Assembly (NCBI GenBank): GCA_024529925.1
Contig: JAFEUB010000907.1
Location: 174,001 to 238,000, forward strand
Length of the DNA: 64,000 bases
Origin: Ophthalmolycus amberensis
Taxonomy: Eukaryota > Chordata > Actinopteri > Perciformes > Zoarcidae
Direction of reading: 5' to 3'
The notes under the pieces are model-generated. The model was given only the letters and a program-made list of their open reading frames with translations, was not told the DNA's origin and ran no database searches. How positions within the stretch are numbered: the stretch's first letter is position 1; each line of letters starts with the position of its first letter. Shown piece after piece: positions 50,483 to 62,200 of the stretch. Both the position numbers and the translations under genes were made by a program.

Positions 50483-53400
50483 AGCTATATGTTGTAACTA
50501 ATCATGTTCTACTTTACTCCAGAACACACATTTACTCCTAAAATGTACATATGCATGGTAATATTGTAATAAGAGAGACTTAAAAAAATAAGAAATGAAC
50601 TTCTCCTTTGAGGGAACAGATGTTCATTGCACTTAGTAGATACAACATTACAAGTTTACCGAACTTAGTCTTCACACTTAACCAACATTTATCTGAAATA
50701 TGATTTTTATTAAGGGAATTTGATGGATCTCTTTGGTCAAGGTAAACAGGAGATGGAAGTTCCTCTCTTTTGTTATTATTTAGACCAAGTTTTGCAAAGT
50801 TCCTTTGGTAAACTGGGACCGATTTCCCCTCTCTGCCGAGTATCTGAATAGACAGCACTTCTCAATGCGGAAGTAAAACTTGTATTATACCTTTAATCTT
50901 TGTCTAAATTACAGTAGAGTTGTCACAATTTCACATAAATACAAAATGCATGTACAAGACCTGGTTCAAGCGTAATCTGAAAATTACATTTGATCATTCT
51001 TTGTTTGATATAGATGTGAGATTCTTTACTATAATTGTTCATCAAACACGTGTCACTTCACCCATGTTGTCTAACGTATCATCACAGATTACAGAAAAAC
51101 ATGAAATAGTCTCTCCTGTAAATGAAGTGTCTAAGGCATGAGCGTTCAGGTTAAAAAGTAGGCTGATGGATTTTTGGAAAACTGCAAGTAAAAGACAACA
51201 AAAATATGTATTTTAAATTGTTAGAAGGTGCTGTGACATTAATTCAGATTAAAAAAGCAGCTGGCTGACCCTGTACTGACCGATGGGGACAGCGAGGGAG
51301 AACAATGTGTGAGCAGATCACATATCAGTCTCCACTTGATGATGTCACACTGGACCTTTTCACCGATCAAAGCGGAGCATTACATCACGCCAGTTCAATG
51401 TGCTTGGCTTCAGCCTGATGGCAGCCTGCAGCATTCAGCCTGCCAGCATGAACGGAAAAGTTATAAAGGCCTAATTTAGAAGCACTTTATGATATGATGA
51501 CTCAAACTAATGCCAGTAAAGTGTGTGTGATCATAACCGTGTGTTGTAATAATGCTGGTAAATTGTATGATGATAAACTCCTATTTGATTACAGCTTGCC
51601 ATCAGAAATGAGAAACGCTGCTGCGTTGTTGCAGCGGGAGACTGCTCAGATGATGAAACATCTGGGAGACGCTGTTAGAGACACATAATAAACGGGGGAA
51701 AAAACCATGTCATCTGATCTAAAAAGGAAATGTGTTTATTTGCTCTCAAAATGTTAGTACTTTAAACCTATTAACATTTTGCTACACCCTTCAATACTTG
51801 TCCCATATGTAACATGCATTGATCTTTTTACTAATACTGTGCATGTTTACTAAGCATAGACTTACATTTGGAAAGAGACATGTGTTAATCAGCAGCTCAA
51901 ATACTTGAATAGCTCTTATTTGAATCATTAGGTCCTAAAAGTTGTAAATTGTGCAAGTTATTTTGCTTCCTCCCTTCATGTGAATGAATCCGAGGAGGCT
52001 GGACCGAGGGCTGGGAGGCGGGGTTAAAGAAAAAGCTCGTGCGCATGCTCTTTGGGCTTTATAATGCGCAAGATCCGATTTTCATTTTATACTCAGAAGT
52101 CAAACTTTTTTTGAGCTACTTTTGTTGGAATGAATAGGGCCCCTCCTCCGACGCTGTATCCAGTTCTGTTTATATATTTATTTATTGGGCTTAAAAAGCT
52201 GTGACAACCATCAATATAAACTCCAAAGCTAATTTTAATATGCGTTCCCAACTTCCCATTCACCCAAGTACATTACCTTCATTTCCTCGTAGGCTTGGTC
52301 CACAGCAGTAACCTCGTGGCCGTGATGCTCTCCAGACACACAGTCGTCCTCTGACAGCAGACGTCCACAGGTGATACAGAACCTGTGCATCTGCTGCAGC
52401 TCAGCAGCCAGTCGAGCCTGACTCTCTTCCTCTGCATCGATAATCTCATAGTCAGCCTCTATGACCTCATCATCTGGGGACAGATCAAAGACTTTCTCCT
52501 CCTCCGTCTCCATCCTCTCATCTCTCTCCTGGCCAGACTCAGGCTTTGGTTCCTCTGCATTTCTCTGTGTTTCAGGTTCCGGCATCTCTTTGGCATCTTG
52601 TTTGTATATTACCTCATAGTCAAGCTCGTCAACAGTCACCTCTGGAGCCTCTGCAACTGCCTCGTCTTGCTCCATCTTTTGTTCTACATCCTTTCTGTGC
52701 AGATCAATCTCTGTGCTTGAATGCTCTGTAACAATGCTTGTTTCTGGGGCATCGTCCACCTTGTGAATCTCTGCCTTTTGTTCTACGTTTGCTGCTCCTG
52801 ACTTAATATCCTCGCAGTGTAGCCCGGACAAATCCTCATGGGAAGTAAAGCTCCTCATGAGGGGAAAATGCGCCCTCGTCTTCCTCAAAGTCCCTCTTCA
52901 TCTTCTGCTCATCTGTGTAGGCCTCCTCCACAGGTGCTGGAGGAGTGTACCTACTGTCTAACTCGTTTCTTGGTCGTGCGTCTTCCTCCAGAACTACGTC
53001 TGGTTTTACTTCTAGTTGAGGCTCTGTCATCGTTTCTTCATTCGGTGCCTGAAGAGTCTCTGGGCATGTTGTCGGGGTTTCAGGTGAGAGACGTCCACAT
53101 GTGCTGTCAGGTTCAGAGAGAGCTACTGCATCACTTGAAGTCTTCTCTGATAACTGACCGATCTCTAAGTCCATCTCTACAGCTTGTCCTTTGGGGACAA
53201 GGATGATTAACTCATCGCCCACATTCACCATCCCCTGAGTAACAGTCCCAGTGTCCTCTGTGTGTGTTTTATCTTTGGCTTCAGTTATCAGCTCACTGTC
53301 AGTTACTGACTCCTCCTGTTGATGCTGCGTGGATTCAATCATTGTTTTATCGGAATCTTTTTTTACTTCATCTGACATCGCAGGTTCGGTTACTTCACTT

Positions 53401-56400
53401 GAGATCTCTGCTTTAACTTCTGACTCTTGATCACCGTCGGTAATGAATTCAGGCGACTTTCTCTCAACTGTAGTTTCCTCTGTTAGAACGCCATGTTTTT
53501 CCTCTCCTTCAGCTGTTTGAACATGTGTTGTCTCAACACTTATTGCCCCCTGAAGATCAATCTGAACTTGAGTTTGGATCTCTTTTTCATCCACTGCTTT
53601 TTCAATCACCTCCACTAACGCATGTACTGCAGAATCACAGTCAGTGATGACCTCAACATGTGCACCATCCCCAGGAACAACTTCTGCTGCTTCTTTTTTC
53701 TCACACAGAGATGTTTCAGCGGATTTCTCTATTTCAGTAGAGATGAGCGTTTCCTGTCTTTCAGTCTCTTTCACTTCAGCTGAGGCCTCTGCTGTGACCT
53801 CGGTTAAGTCTTTGTCATTATCGGCCGTCATCTTGGTGTCAGTAGCTGCCACCTCAGACAAACTCATCTCAGTGATGAGGTGAGACGCCTCACTGCTTAC
53901 AGGTGCTACCACAGCTGTCTCCTCTGCGGCATTTAAAACCACCTGAGCTGTTTTTTCTACCACTTTTTGTGTCTCACATGGCTGCTCAGTTTCAATAATA
54001 CAAGTTGTTTCTGCTGGCACTTCTCTCTGATGCTCCTCACTCTCCTCTGTTTTCTCTACTTTACTGTCTACCTGCTGAGTTTCAGTTAGTGGTTTATTAA
54101 TGCTGCTCTCAGGCGGCTCAGTCTGATCTCTCTTTACCTCCTGATCCTCCATCTGATCCTCTCTCAGTTTGGACACCTGAATTGATTCATCTGAGGCCTC
54201 TCTGACAGCCTGCTCTTCAGTCACCATGGTGACTTGTATGTCTTTCATCTCAGTAATTATTTCTCTTTTCCCTTTAAATGTGGCTGATTGTAAATCTTCG
54301 CTCCCATCTCCAACACCGACCTCTTGTGTCTTTGGTTCCTCTGTCTTTGTCTTGTCTTCTTCTATGACCACTCTTGTTAGACATCCTGTCATGTCAAACT
54401 CACTCTGTAACCACATCATCCTCCCCTCCCTCTCCTCCTCCACTGACTCTGGTAGAACTTCCACTGTGGGAGTTTCATCCTTCAAAATAAACTTCTCCAG
54501 GTACCCGTCTGCCTCCTCTGAATCTGAAAAACGTCTCTTATAAGTCTTCTCAGATGCCACGCTCTCTGCCTCAGAGTGTTCATCGTCGCTCTTCCTTCTC
54601 TCGCCTACAGCATCTTCGTAAAGGTCTGAGTACATGAAGGACATGGCAGTAGGCTCATCCAGCAGGATCTGGTCAATGATCTTAGGGGGTCCAGGCGAGA
54701 GAAAAATGGGTGTGAGGACGGTGTCTTCACCCCCAAACAACACTGAACCATTCTCCTTTAAAGATCTGTGGCTCACTCGTCTCCTTCTCATCACACTCTC
54801 CACCTCATCGTCTTCTCTCTGCTGCAATGCATCAGCAGGAGCTCCTTCTCCGTAGAAGACCTCATCAAGGTGTTCCCCCATTATCTCCACATCCGTAACA
54901 AAGACAAAGGAGTCTTCTGATGCAGAGAGGCTGTCTGTGGTGGCCTCCTTAGCTGGCTTTTGCTCCTCAACTGTGGGCTTCGCCTGTGGCTGTTCTGCTT
55001 CCTCCTGCAGCTCTGGAACTTGTTCTCCAGGAACTGCCACATCAACCAAGGTAAACTTTTCAAAGTAGTCTATGTCGCCAGTGCTCTCTTTCTGAGTGGG
55101 TGTGTGTCTGAGCTCTGTGTCCGCTGATGGCTGAGAGGAGTCTTGCTTTGACGACTGAGGAAAGATCACAATCAGTAAGTCAATCTAGAGGACAATTAAG
55201 TGTTTAAAACAGCATTCTACTAGACAAATTAATATTTTAGTAATTTCTTGTGGATGGCAGAAAATACCAAATTAATCCAAAACTAGTGTTGGAAATGAAA
55301 TACCTAATTATTGAAACTACTCATTGTATAGAGAAATTAATAAATACCTCTTGGTGATCCAGTAATTCCCCCTCCTGTGGCAGGGCATGGTTTTCTTGCA
55401 GTGTCCAGTCTTTTCTGTTTTGGGACCTGATCTTCGGAGTCTGGTCCAAATAAGACAAATTGTCCTGCAACTCTATGCTCTCTTCCTCGTCCACAGTGGG
55501 AAGTTTGGAGGGGACTCTGATGTTGAGAATCTCATAACCCTCGGAAATCAAACTAAACAGCTGCTGATCTTTGTTTTTGATTTCCTCCAAGTCTGGCTCT
55601 GTGTTGGTTTTCTCCGGTTTGACATTGGGAAGAGAAATCTCCGCCATCTCAGGTCTCTCTACTCCCAGGGCTGAAGCTGATCTTGAACTACCAGGTCGGC
55701 TCAGCCTGTCTCCGAGCCTGCTGCTCCTTCCAGACCTCGTCCTCCTACGGACTATTTTTTCCTCATCAAAGATGATGGTGATCTTTCCTGCAGCTCCAGA
55801 GCCATCCATGCTGTAGGCTTCAGAGATGGAGCTGGTTTCAGAGGCCCAAGGGGTAGAGCAGCGGCTAGAGGCCGTCTCCCAAACAATACCGCTGTCCTCG
55901 CTCTGAACAGTTACCATGGAGAACGATGGATCCACCATCAGGCACTGGAACTTAGGCTTCACAGACTGGTCCTGCACAACCTCTCGCAGACTGGAAGAGC
56001 GAGAAATGGACAGTTAGAAGAAGGAAAGCAGGCTGTTTGTGCAGTTCCCGAGAAGAGAGAGGGCATGACTAAACAGTCTGCAAGAGGAGATCCTTTTGGC
56101 ACAGCTCATGGAATGCAAGCAGAGAACAAACCAATTAATCAAATCAAAACATATCTGTGCAAGGTGTGCCAACATGGAAACCACCACCACCAATTCACGT
56201 TTTGCGACTTAGCAAATCTAAACAGGATAACACCCGCTGATCCACTCTCAAGATGATCACTTGAGACGTGCAGATCTCCGGCGTTAGACCAGACCTGGTG
56301 CTAGGCTGTCAATGTGAGTGATGAGCTGATAAAATAATTTTCTCTGAGCTGACTCACCTGCTATCAATACAGCTCAAGCCCTGCAGGGTTACAGCAAGGT

Positions 56401-56985
56401 GACGTCCCAAAGCGTCATTCATGTAATATTAGAGAAGAGATGCCTGGCCTTCCCAGATGCATCCAACATATCCGTGTCTTCTACTATTTATGACATGGCA
56501 TGGCAAGGAAAACTAGAGCACCAAGTATGAGACATGATAAATGAGATGTAAGATCCGGTGAATTAATTCAAATATTAGGATAGAGCTTTTCTGCAGTGCC
56601 TATCTGACAATTCCTGACAGATGGTCATGTAATATATTAAATGAACTTTGTGTCTCTTGGATGCACTGGTCCAGTCACGCGCTCCAGATGTAAGACTTCT
56701 CTATTCAGTCATAAAAGCAAAATGTTTGACCTTAGTAAACAAGTAGTTTCTCACGACTCCAGTCAATATATTTCATGGTAAGATCTCCAAGCAGAAAAGA
56801 CACCACTTTACACAAAGGTAAAAGTGAGCTACATCTGAGGTTATTCTGCTTGTAAGCCAGCGCAAGTATGTAAATAACCTGTTTTTCAGTTCTTCCACCT
56901 CGTCGTCATCGTCCTGGCTGATGGCCTCTGAAGCCTCACTCTGTAACTCTGTCGCCTCCGAGTCCAGACTCTCAAACTCCTCCAT
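46316..56985 (-). CDS. cmya5: Cardiomyopathy-associated protein 5 (myospryn, TRIM76-like)
   Basis: A striated-muscle scaffold that binds desmin, dysbindin, alpha-actinin and PKA. Coding exons (5' to 3'): 56879-56985, 55348-55990, 52277-55154, 49286-49381, 48915-49133, 48790-48812, 48504-48628, 48254-48388, 47814-47960, 47509-47656, 47126-47259, 46904-47003, 46658-46834, 46316-46562. They encode about 1,725 residues, much shorter than the roughly 4,000 of human. The N-terminus has the family signature DPSFSMVTVQSEDSGI-WET then STPWASE. A long acidic, low-complexity exon follows. Then come a B-box-like Cys/His stretch (FCITCGRLLSEDDC..GEHHGHE, about 1170-1200), a coiled coil (1209-1360), two FN3 domains (1364-1457 and 1458-1552) and a SPRY domain ending EFTKDS. 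The large exon is 3n+1 and has one frame break near 52845. The last exon could start 6 nt earlier. Confidence 0.94.
48790..48812 (-). other. cmya5: 23-nt micro-exon of cmya5
   Basis: The micro-exon encodes SPEDINA plus two bases. It joins the coiled-coil exon (phase 0) to the following exon in frame (AG|T, Ser). It is bounded by an AG acceptor and a GTAATG donor. Its inclusion is required by reading frame. Confidence 0.8.
50340..50479. repeat. TA microsatellite with a repeated GTGTATAAGTTGA unit
   Basis: Three copies of GTGTATAAGTTGATATATA in a row (50343, 50369, 50397) lead into a pure TA run to about 50479. It lies in cmya5 intron 3. The growth of the TA run from copy to copy suggests slippage. 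Confidence 0.92.
52277..55154 (-). other. cmya5: cmya5 large exon with a one-base frame break
   Basis: Acidic myospryn sequence is open for about 770 codons from 55154 and ends RDFEEDEGAFSPHEELYFP then TGA at 52836. The adjoining frame continues at once with SHEDLSGLHCEDIKSG and runs on through the B-box-like part to the donor at 52276. The exon is 2,878 nt (3n+1) between two phase-0 junctions, so one extra base sits near 52838-52855. Confidence 0.86.
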
Positions 56986-59205
56986 CTTGCTTGTATCCTC
57001 CAGCTCGCTTGTATCCTCCAGCTCTTCCCTTTGTAGTCCCCAATGTTGTTTTTTCTGTGTATTTTAGAGTCCTCCAGGTGTTTTCAGCCACTCCGATTTC
57101 GAAAAAAAAAGTTGTGTGCCTGTTTGTGTCATTCCAAGTTGGGAGCAGTCCATCTGACTCAGCCAGGGACAGAAATAGACTGAGTGGGGAATGAAAAGAG
57201 GGGAGTAGAGCTAGAGAGGAGCAGTGAGAGTCGGTAGGTCTCACTGGATCTAGAGTTTCCTGTTTGTGTACTTAAACTAAGAAGTTGTTGGATGTTGAAT
57301 GTATCATAAAAAGATTGTTATAGATTTAGGAAAAAATAAAATAAAATCATCCTTAAGGTGGTCCGTGCCAGTGGCTATAGCTGAATGAGCCAGTGTGACT
57401 TTAAGATCAAAATCCCCCTTGCTTAGTTAAATATAGGCCATGTGCTGAAACAGTAACCCCTTTGGTCCCCCTGCTGCCACTAAACACTAAACGGGGCCAC
57501 TCACACACACGTCTTGTAAGGCATCTATCCCCTAGCAGTGCTGGCACTATGCAGAAGTCATAAAACTTTGTGTAATTAGGTGTCAAACCATTTAACAAAA
57601 ACTAATCAACACAAGAGTTGCCAGAGGGAGGCTGCAGAGAACACTTGAAAAAGGTGCGTTTTTCCAGGAGCAACTTTTAGTTTTATCTTTTTTTTTTAAG
57701 GCCTGTGAATCACAAGCACTTATAACGTACTGAATGATGTAAGAGATCCCAATGATGGCTGATGAACTGCATTACCTTGAGAAAACAAAATGACACGTGA
57801 CATTAAAATGTTAGGTGGATTGGACCAGGTCTATGGGATCGTATTTGTGCTGATGGTGAAAGTGTGTTCCAGGTTGAGCATTTAGTTCATGTGGATAAAA
57901 TCGCTGATTGTGATTTTTAACTGCGAGGGTTTCAAATATAATGGTGTGATAGATTAGCCAGTGTTTATTCTTAAGTCTTGTTGCCTCCCATACCCCTGAA
58001 TATATAACATAAAATAAAGATGCCACCAAAGTCAACATATCTGAATATAACAGCTGCAATGATGATTTTGGAACTTGTATTAGAATAGCCAAGAATTTAG
58101 CAGGCTTTGCATATAGCTCAAAAATATAAAGCAAAAACAAATAAATAAATCACATCTTTATAGATTTAATTTTTAAATAAACCTTTAAAAGTCTGTAATG
58201 TACAAAAAAGGACCAAGGAAAAACAATTTGAAGTGGAAATTCTTCAGATAAGGTATGCATCAAGTCAGATATGAACATGATTTTCTGTCCAAATAAATCC
58301 AGTAAGCCCGACCAGTCCAGAGGTAAGAACACAACACATCAGGACCAATGATAAAGGAGTTACAACATTCAGACCGGTCTCTTCACAGCCCTCTAACAAT
58401 CACCTTGGAGTCACTTAAACGATGACACTAACTTAAACATCACACAACCTCAATTAACAGCCCAGTTCTCAGAGGAATTAAACTTAAACAATGTGAGAAT
58501 GAAAAACGACGGTATTTAATGCATCTGTATAAAAAAAAAAAGTCTGGCATTTAAACCCACGAAAGTATGACTACTGACCTAGAAAAATAGAAAAAAGACT
58601 TTGATGTTACAAGTTGGTCCACACAGGCTGAAGACAATATACTGTGTATACTCTGCATATGTGTTGCAGAAGCAAATTACCGACTTCCAAGATGGTGCAG
58701 TATGGCTCTAACAATGTGGATATAACAAACTGAGATCAGAGGAGAAAAACGCTTCCATCTAAGCTAGATATGAGCAGGTTGCAGGTATTATTTTGTCTTT
58801 CACAATTTGGCAGTATACTCAACATTTACCCCATAATGCAATGTGTGTTGGGGGGAGGGGGGTGTGTAACATCAATGACTATCTCTTGTAACACTGACCA
58901 TTGTCATCATGCTTCAGTGCAGCATCTCTGTTGCAAGTTAATGTGACAGGATTATGATCTCAGAGCCATCGAGTGCCATTCCACAAATGTTTGAGTTTGA
59001 ATAATATGGCCAAGTCTGCAAAGCATTTGAAGTCGAGTGCGGTATTTTAAAAGGCAATACCAAGGCAGCCAGAGCATTCAGAGTCCCAGATTCTTTGTGG
59101 CTGTGAGGTGCGGAGGCAGCAGAGCTCCTCTCTCAGCACATCTTAAACGTCTCTTTATTTCTGGGAACAGGCCCGTCTTGAGGTAGAAGACTCCTGTCCG
59201 CTCTT
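56986..59205. other. cmya5 upstream region and tent2 3' UTR
   Basis: Just upstream of the cmya5 start is a two-copy 18-bp tandem repeat (GCTTGTATCCTCCAGCTC at 56989 and 57007). The rest has no recognisable gene. AATAAA on the minus strand (TTTATT on +) occurs at about 59154, very close to the tent2 stop, and at about 57965. The latter would give a 1.2 kb tent2 3' UTR. Which one is used cannot be told. Confidence 0.45.
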
Positions 59206-62200
59206 CTAATTAGAGGAGCCCCTTATATCCTCATTGATGATGGCTCTGACCGGGAGGATCGAGTTCAGGTCCTTCCTGTCCTGTAGAATCCGGCATGACT
59301 GCACAGACACAGAGATATGGGAAGCAGGATGATTATGAAGAACTCAGCGGCTTGGAGGAGGAAAAACATAATGAAGAGAGCAGTTATTAGGACTGGCATG
59401 TACCTTGGCAAACTCTGCTTTGATGGCATCAAACTTGATCTGCTCATGGACTGCCCTGGCAACGTTGTTTCTCTCAAACGGCTCTGAAACACAAGGCGTT
59501 GCTGTAACTCTGGATATGTAACATTACCGGGGACATTTCTTGGTAATTGTTTAGTGGTGGCCTGTTAGTTCCACTGAAATGTTTACCTTCCACACATATG
59601 TATTTGTTTCTCCACATTTGAGAATTGTTCTTGGGCAAAGCTGTGGCCTCTCGGATAGAGATCACCTGCTTATCCCACCTGCAAGACACAGAAAAACAAA
59701 AGCAAGGGCATTATTTAGTGCTCATTAGACTAAATGACCGAGGTCCTCAACGACCATACTAGTAGCTTTGCAAATTCAGCTAAACTACAAAATATGCACA
59801 CTTAACTGTCACCAAACGAGGGGGAAGTTTTGTTCAGATTCTGTCAATTCTTAAGTCTTAAATATTGGAGCCTCATTGAAAGCATAAAGTTCAAAGTCAA
59901 AAAGAAGAAGAATGTGCCTTAATGGTAGATTTCAGTTACATTCGATAGCTTATTGATATGTGTTGGTTGAAACAAATTTCTGTCAAGAAGGTAGAAAAAA
60001 GGTCCTCATCGTAAAAAACTTTTGCTTTTGAAAAATGTCAGCAGTAAAAAAAATAAAAAATAAGCACATGCAAAACCCTCAACATCTGTGACCGGTTTGA
60101 TACTGTGAAATGTAGAAATCAACGTGTTTGTGTGGCGAGGTTTAGTTCAACGTTGCAACTGTGGCGTGGCACGGTAACACACATACTGCAAACACAGGGA
60201 GCATGGTATGTCATGTTAGTGCTGTGTAAGGCCAAAGGTCCCACCTGCTCCTTTCCCTCACCCAGAAACATAAAACCAGAGACGAGGATGCAGGATAGAG
60301 GGAGGAGAGGGAGGGGGGGGACGAGGGAGGAGAGGGAGGGGGGGACAAGAGAGGTAGAATAAGTTGGCAAGAGGAGCAGGAGATGAGGAACCATGGGTGC
60401 ATCTGAAACACTACACTCAGTAATGTGATGTCCTTGGGTGGGAGATACCTGAAGTCTGTAGCATAGTACTTGAGGAAGCCCAGGAGAAGCTCTCCCAGAG
60501 AGGATTGGTTTGTTGAGATGTATCGGGGGATGTGTTTGGGTCCATCTGGAACCATGTTAATGTCCATGAGGTGATAAAAACACTCCTGAAAATCAAGGCA
60601 CAGGACAAGACTTAAGACTGAGCACCTTTTGCCATTTCTTTGTGATGGATGAAGCAAAGTAATGCTGAAATGTCTTTTTAGAGGGCTAACGATGGAAAGA
60701 CGTGTGTCTGTAGGGCAATTTACATTTCATGCATTTCCTATGATTTGGCTGTTAAACTGACTTAAGGTTGCATCTCTTGTGATGAACCTGCGAATAGAAT
60801 TGCAAAAGCAATGGAGACACTTACTGGGTAGTCCCTCTGTAGAGAGGGAAGGACCGGTTCCTTGAGAGCTGTAAAGAAAACAATCACAATAATTACAGAG
60901 TACAAAGGGGACTGAAAAAAAGATTCTGTGTGTATGACTGTACTGACTCTGGAGGTAGTGCAGCACCATCAGCACAAGTGTGTAGCTGCTCAGCGTTCCT
61001 TTGCTGGCATCATTGATTTGATTGTACCGTGCCCATTTCTTGACAACAAGGATCATGGGTCTTATCCTGAGATCAGCTGAGAGAGGCCGCACAAACACAG
61101 CAAGTCAAAACAAGAAAAGGTTATGGTCTCCATTTCAAGTGTCAAATGTGCAGCTGGCATAATAAACAGAGTGATCAGTCACAGTTGGAGCCGACGTAAA
61201 AAAAAAGAAAGGAACTTTGAAAAGTTTGTCATAAAAATGTATGTATTGTGGACTGTCTCACCCACCATAGGCGTAACTCCTCAGAAGGAATGTGTTTCTG
61301 ATGCCCACTGTGTTGTTGATATTCAGATCAAACTCCAGATCACTAAAGAGGATAGTATTAAAAGAGTCTTCTTAAAACATCTCTCTGACTCTGTTGATGT
61401 TGTATAAAAAAAGAAATAAGCTTAAACAGCGTTGGCTCCTACCTGCCTTTCTCTCTGAACTTGAGGATGGGCACTTTGGCTTTGATCAGTTGAGTCTTCT
61501 CTACATACGCTACAAATCAAAGCCAACATGAGATTACTGGTTGTTTTAGTTTAATTTATTGTAAACCTGAAACCTTTTTCCCACTAGGTAAATAGCTCCA
61601 CCTTGTGGCATCTGAGAAGAGCAAAAAATGTGTAATAAACTATTCTAAATGATTTTGTATATATTTAAAAATGTAGTTTACTATTACTTACACAGCGACC
61701 TGAAGAACCTTTGGAGGACAGAGAGTACCTGTATAGGATCATGTCTTTTCTAAAACAGAAAAACATGCAGGTGTTTAAGTGGAAGTGCATATCTATGATT
61801 GTAAATACACCTACTCACTTTGGATGACATACACAGGGCAGAGTCAGAGATACTCACATTTCCCGTGAGGACCAGACACAGATCAGCATCACTGCTCCGG
61901 CAGCCCAATCCATTCATTGAAGATCCAGTCAAGTAAAGCCGTGCCACTGTGAGAAACGCGCTCAGTGAATAGGGATCGCAACAAGAAGTCAGAGCAGAAC
62001 GCAACTGTGTATTTCCTACACACCTGCATAGACACTCTGTATGTCTTTCTGTAGCCGAGCTCGGCACGTCTCCTTCCGGGCCAAATCGGAAGTTTGCTGC
62101 TGGCACGCCTCGAACATCTCCACCATCTGATCACTTAACTGAGGACACAAACACATGTACGCTGACTAAACCACGCAGACCTGCATGCACACAGTCAGAC

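Noticed and set aside
53644..54543. Ser/Thr/Val-rich + frames opposite cmya5
   Set aside because: They are antisense shadows of the acidic cmya5 exon.
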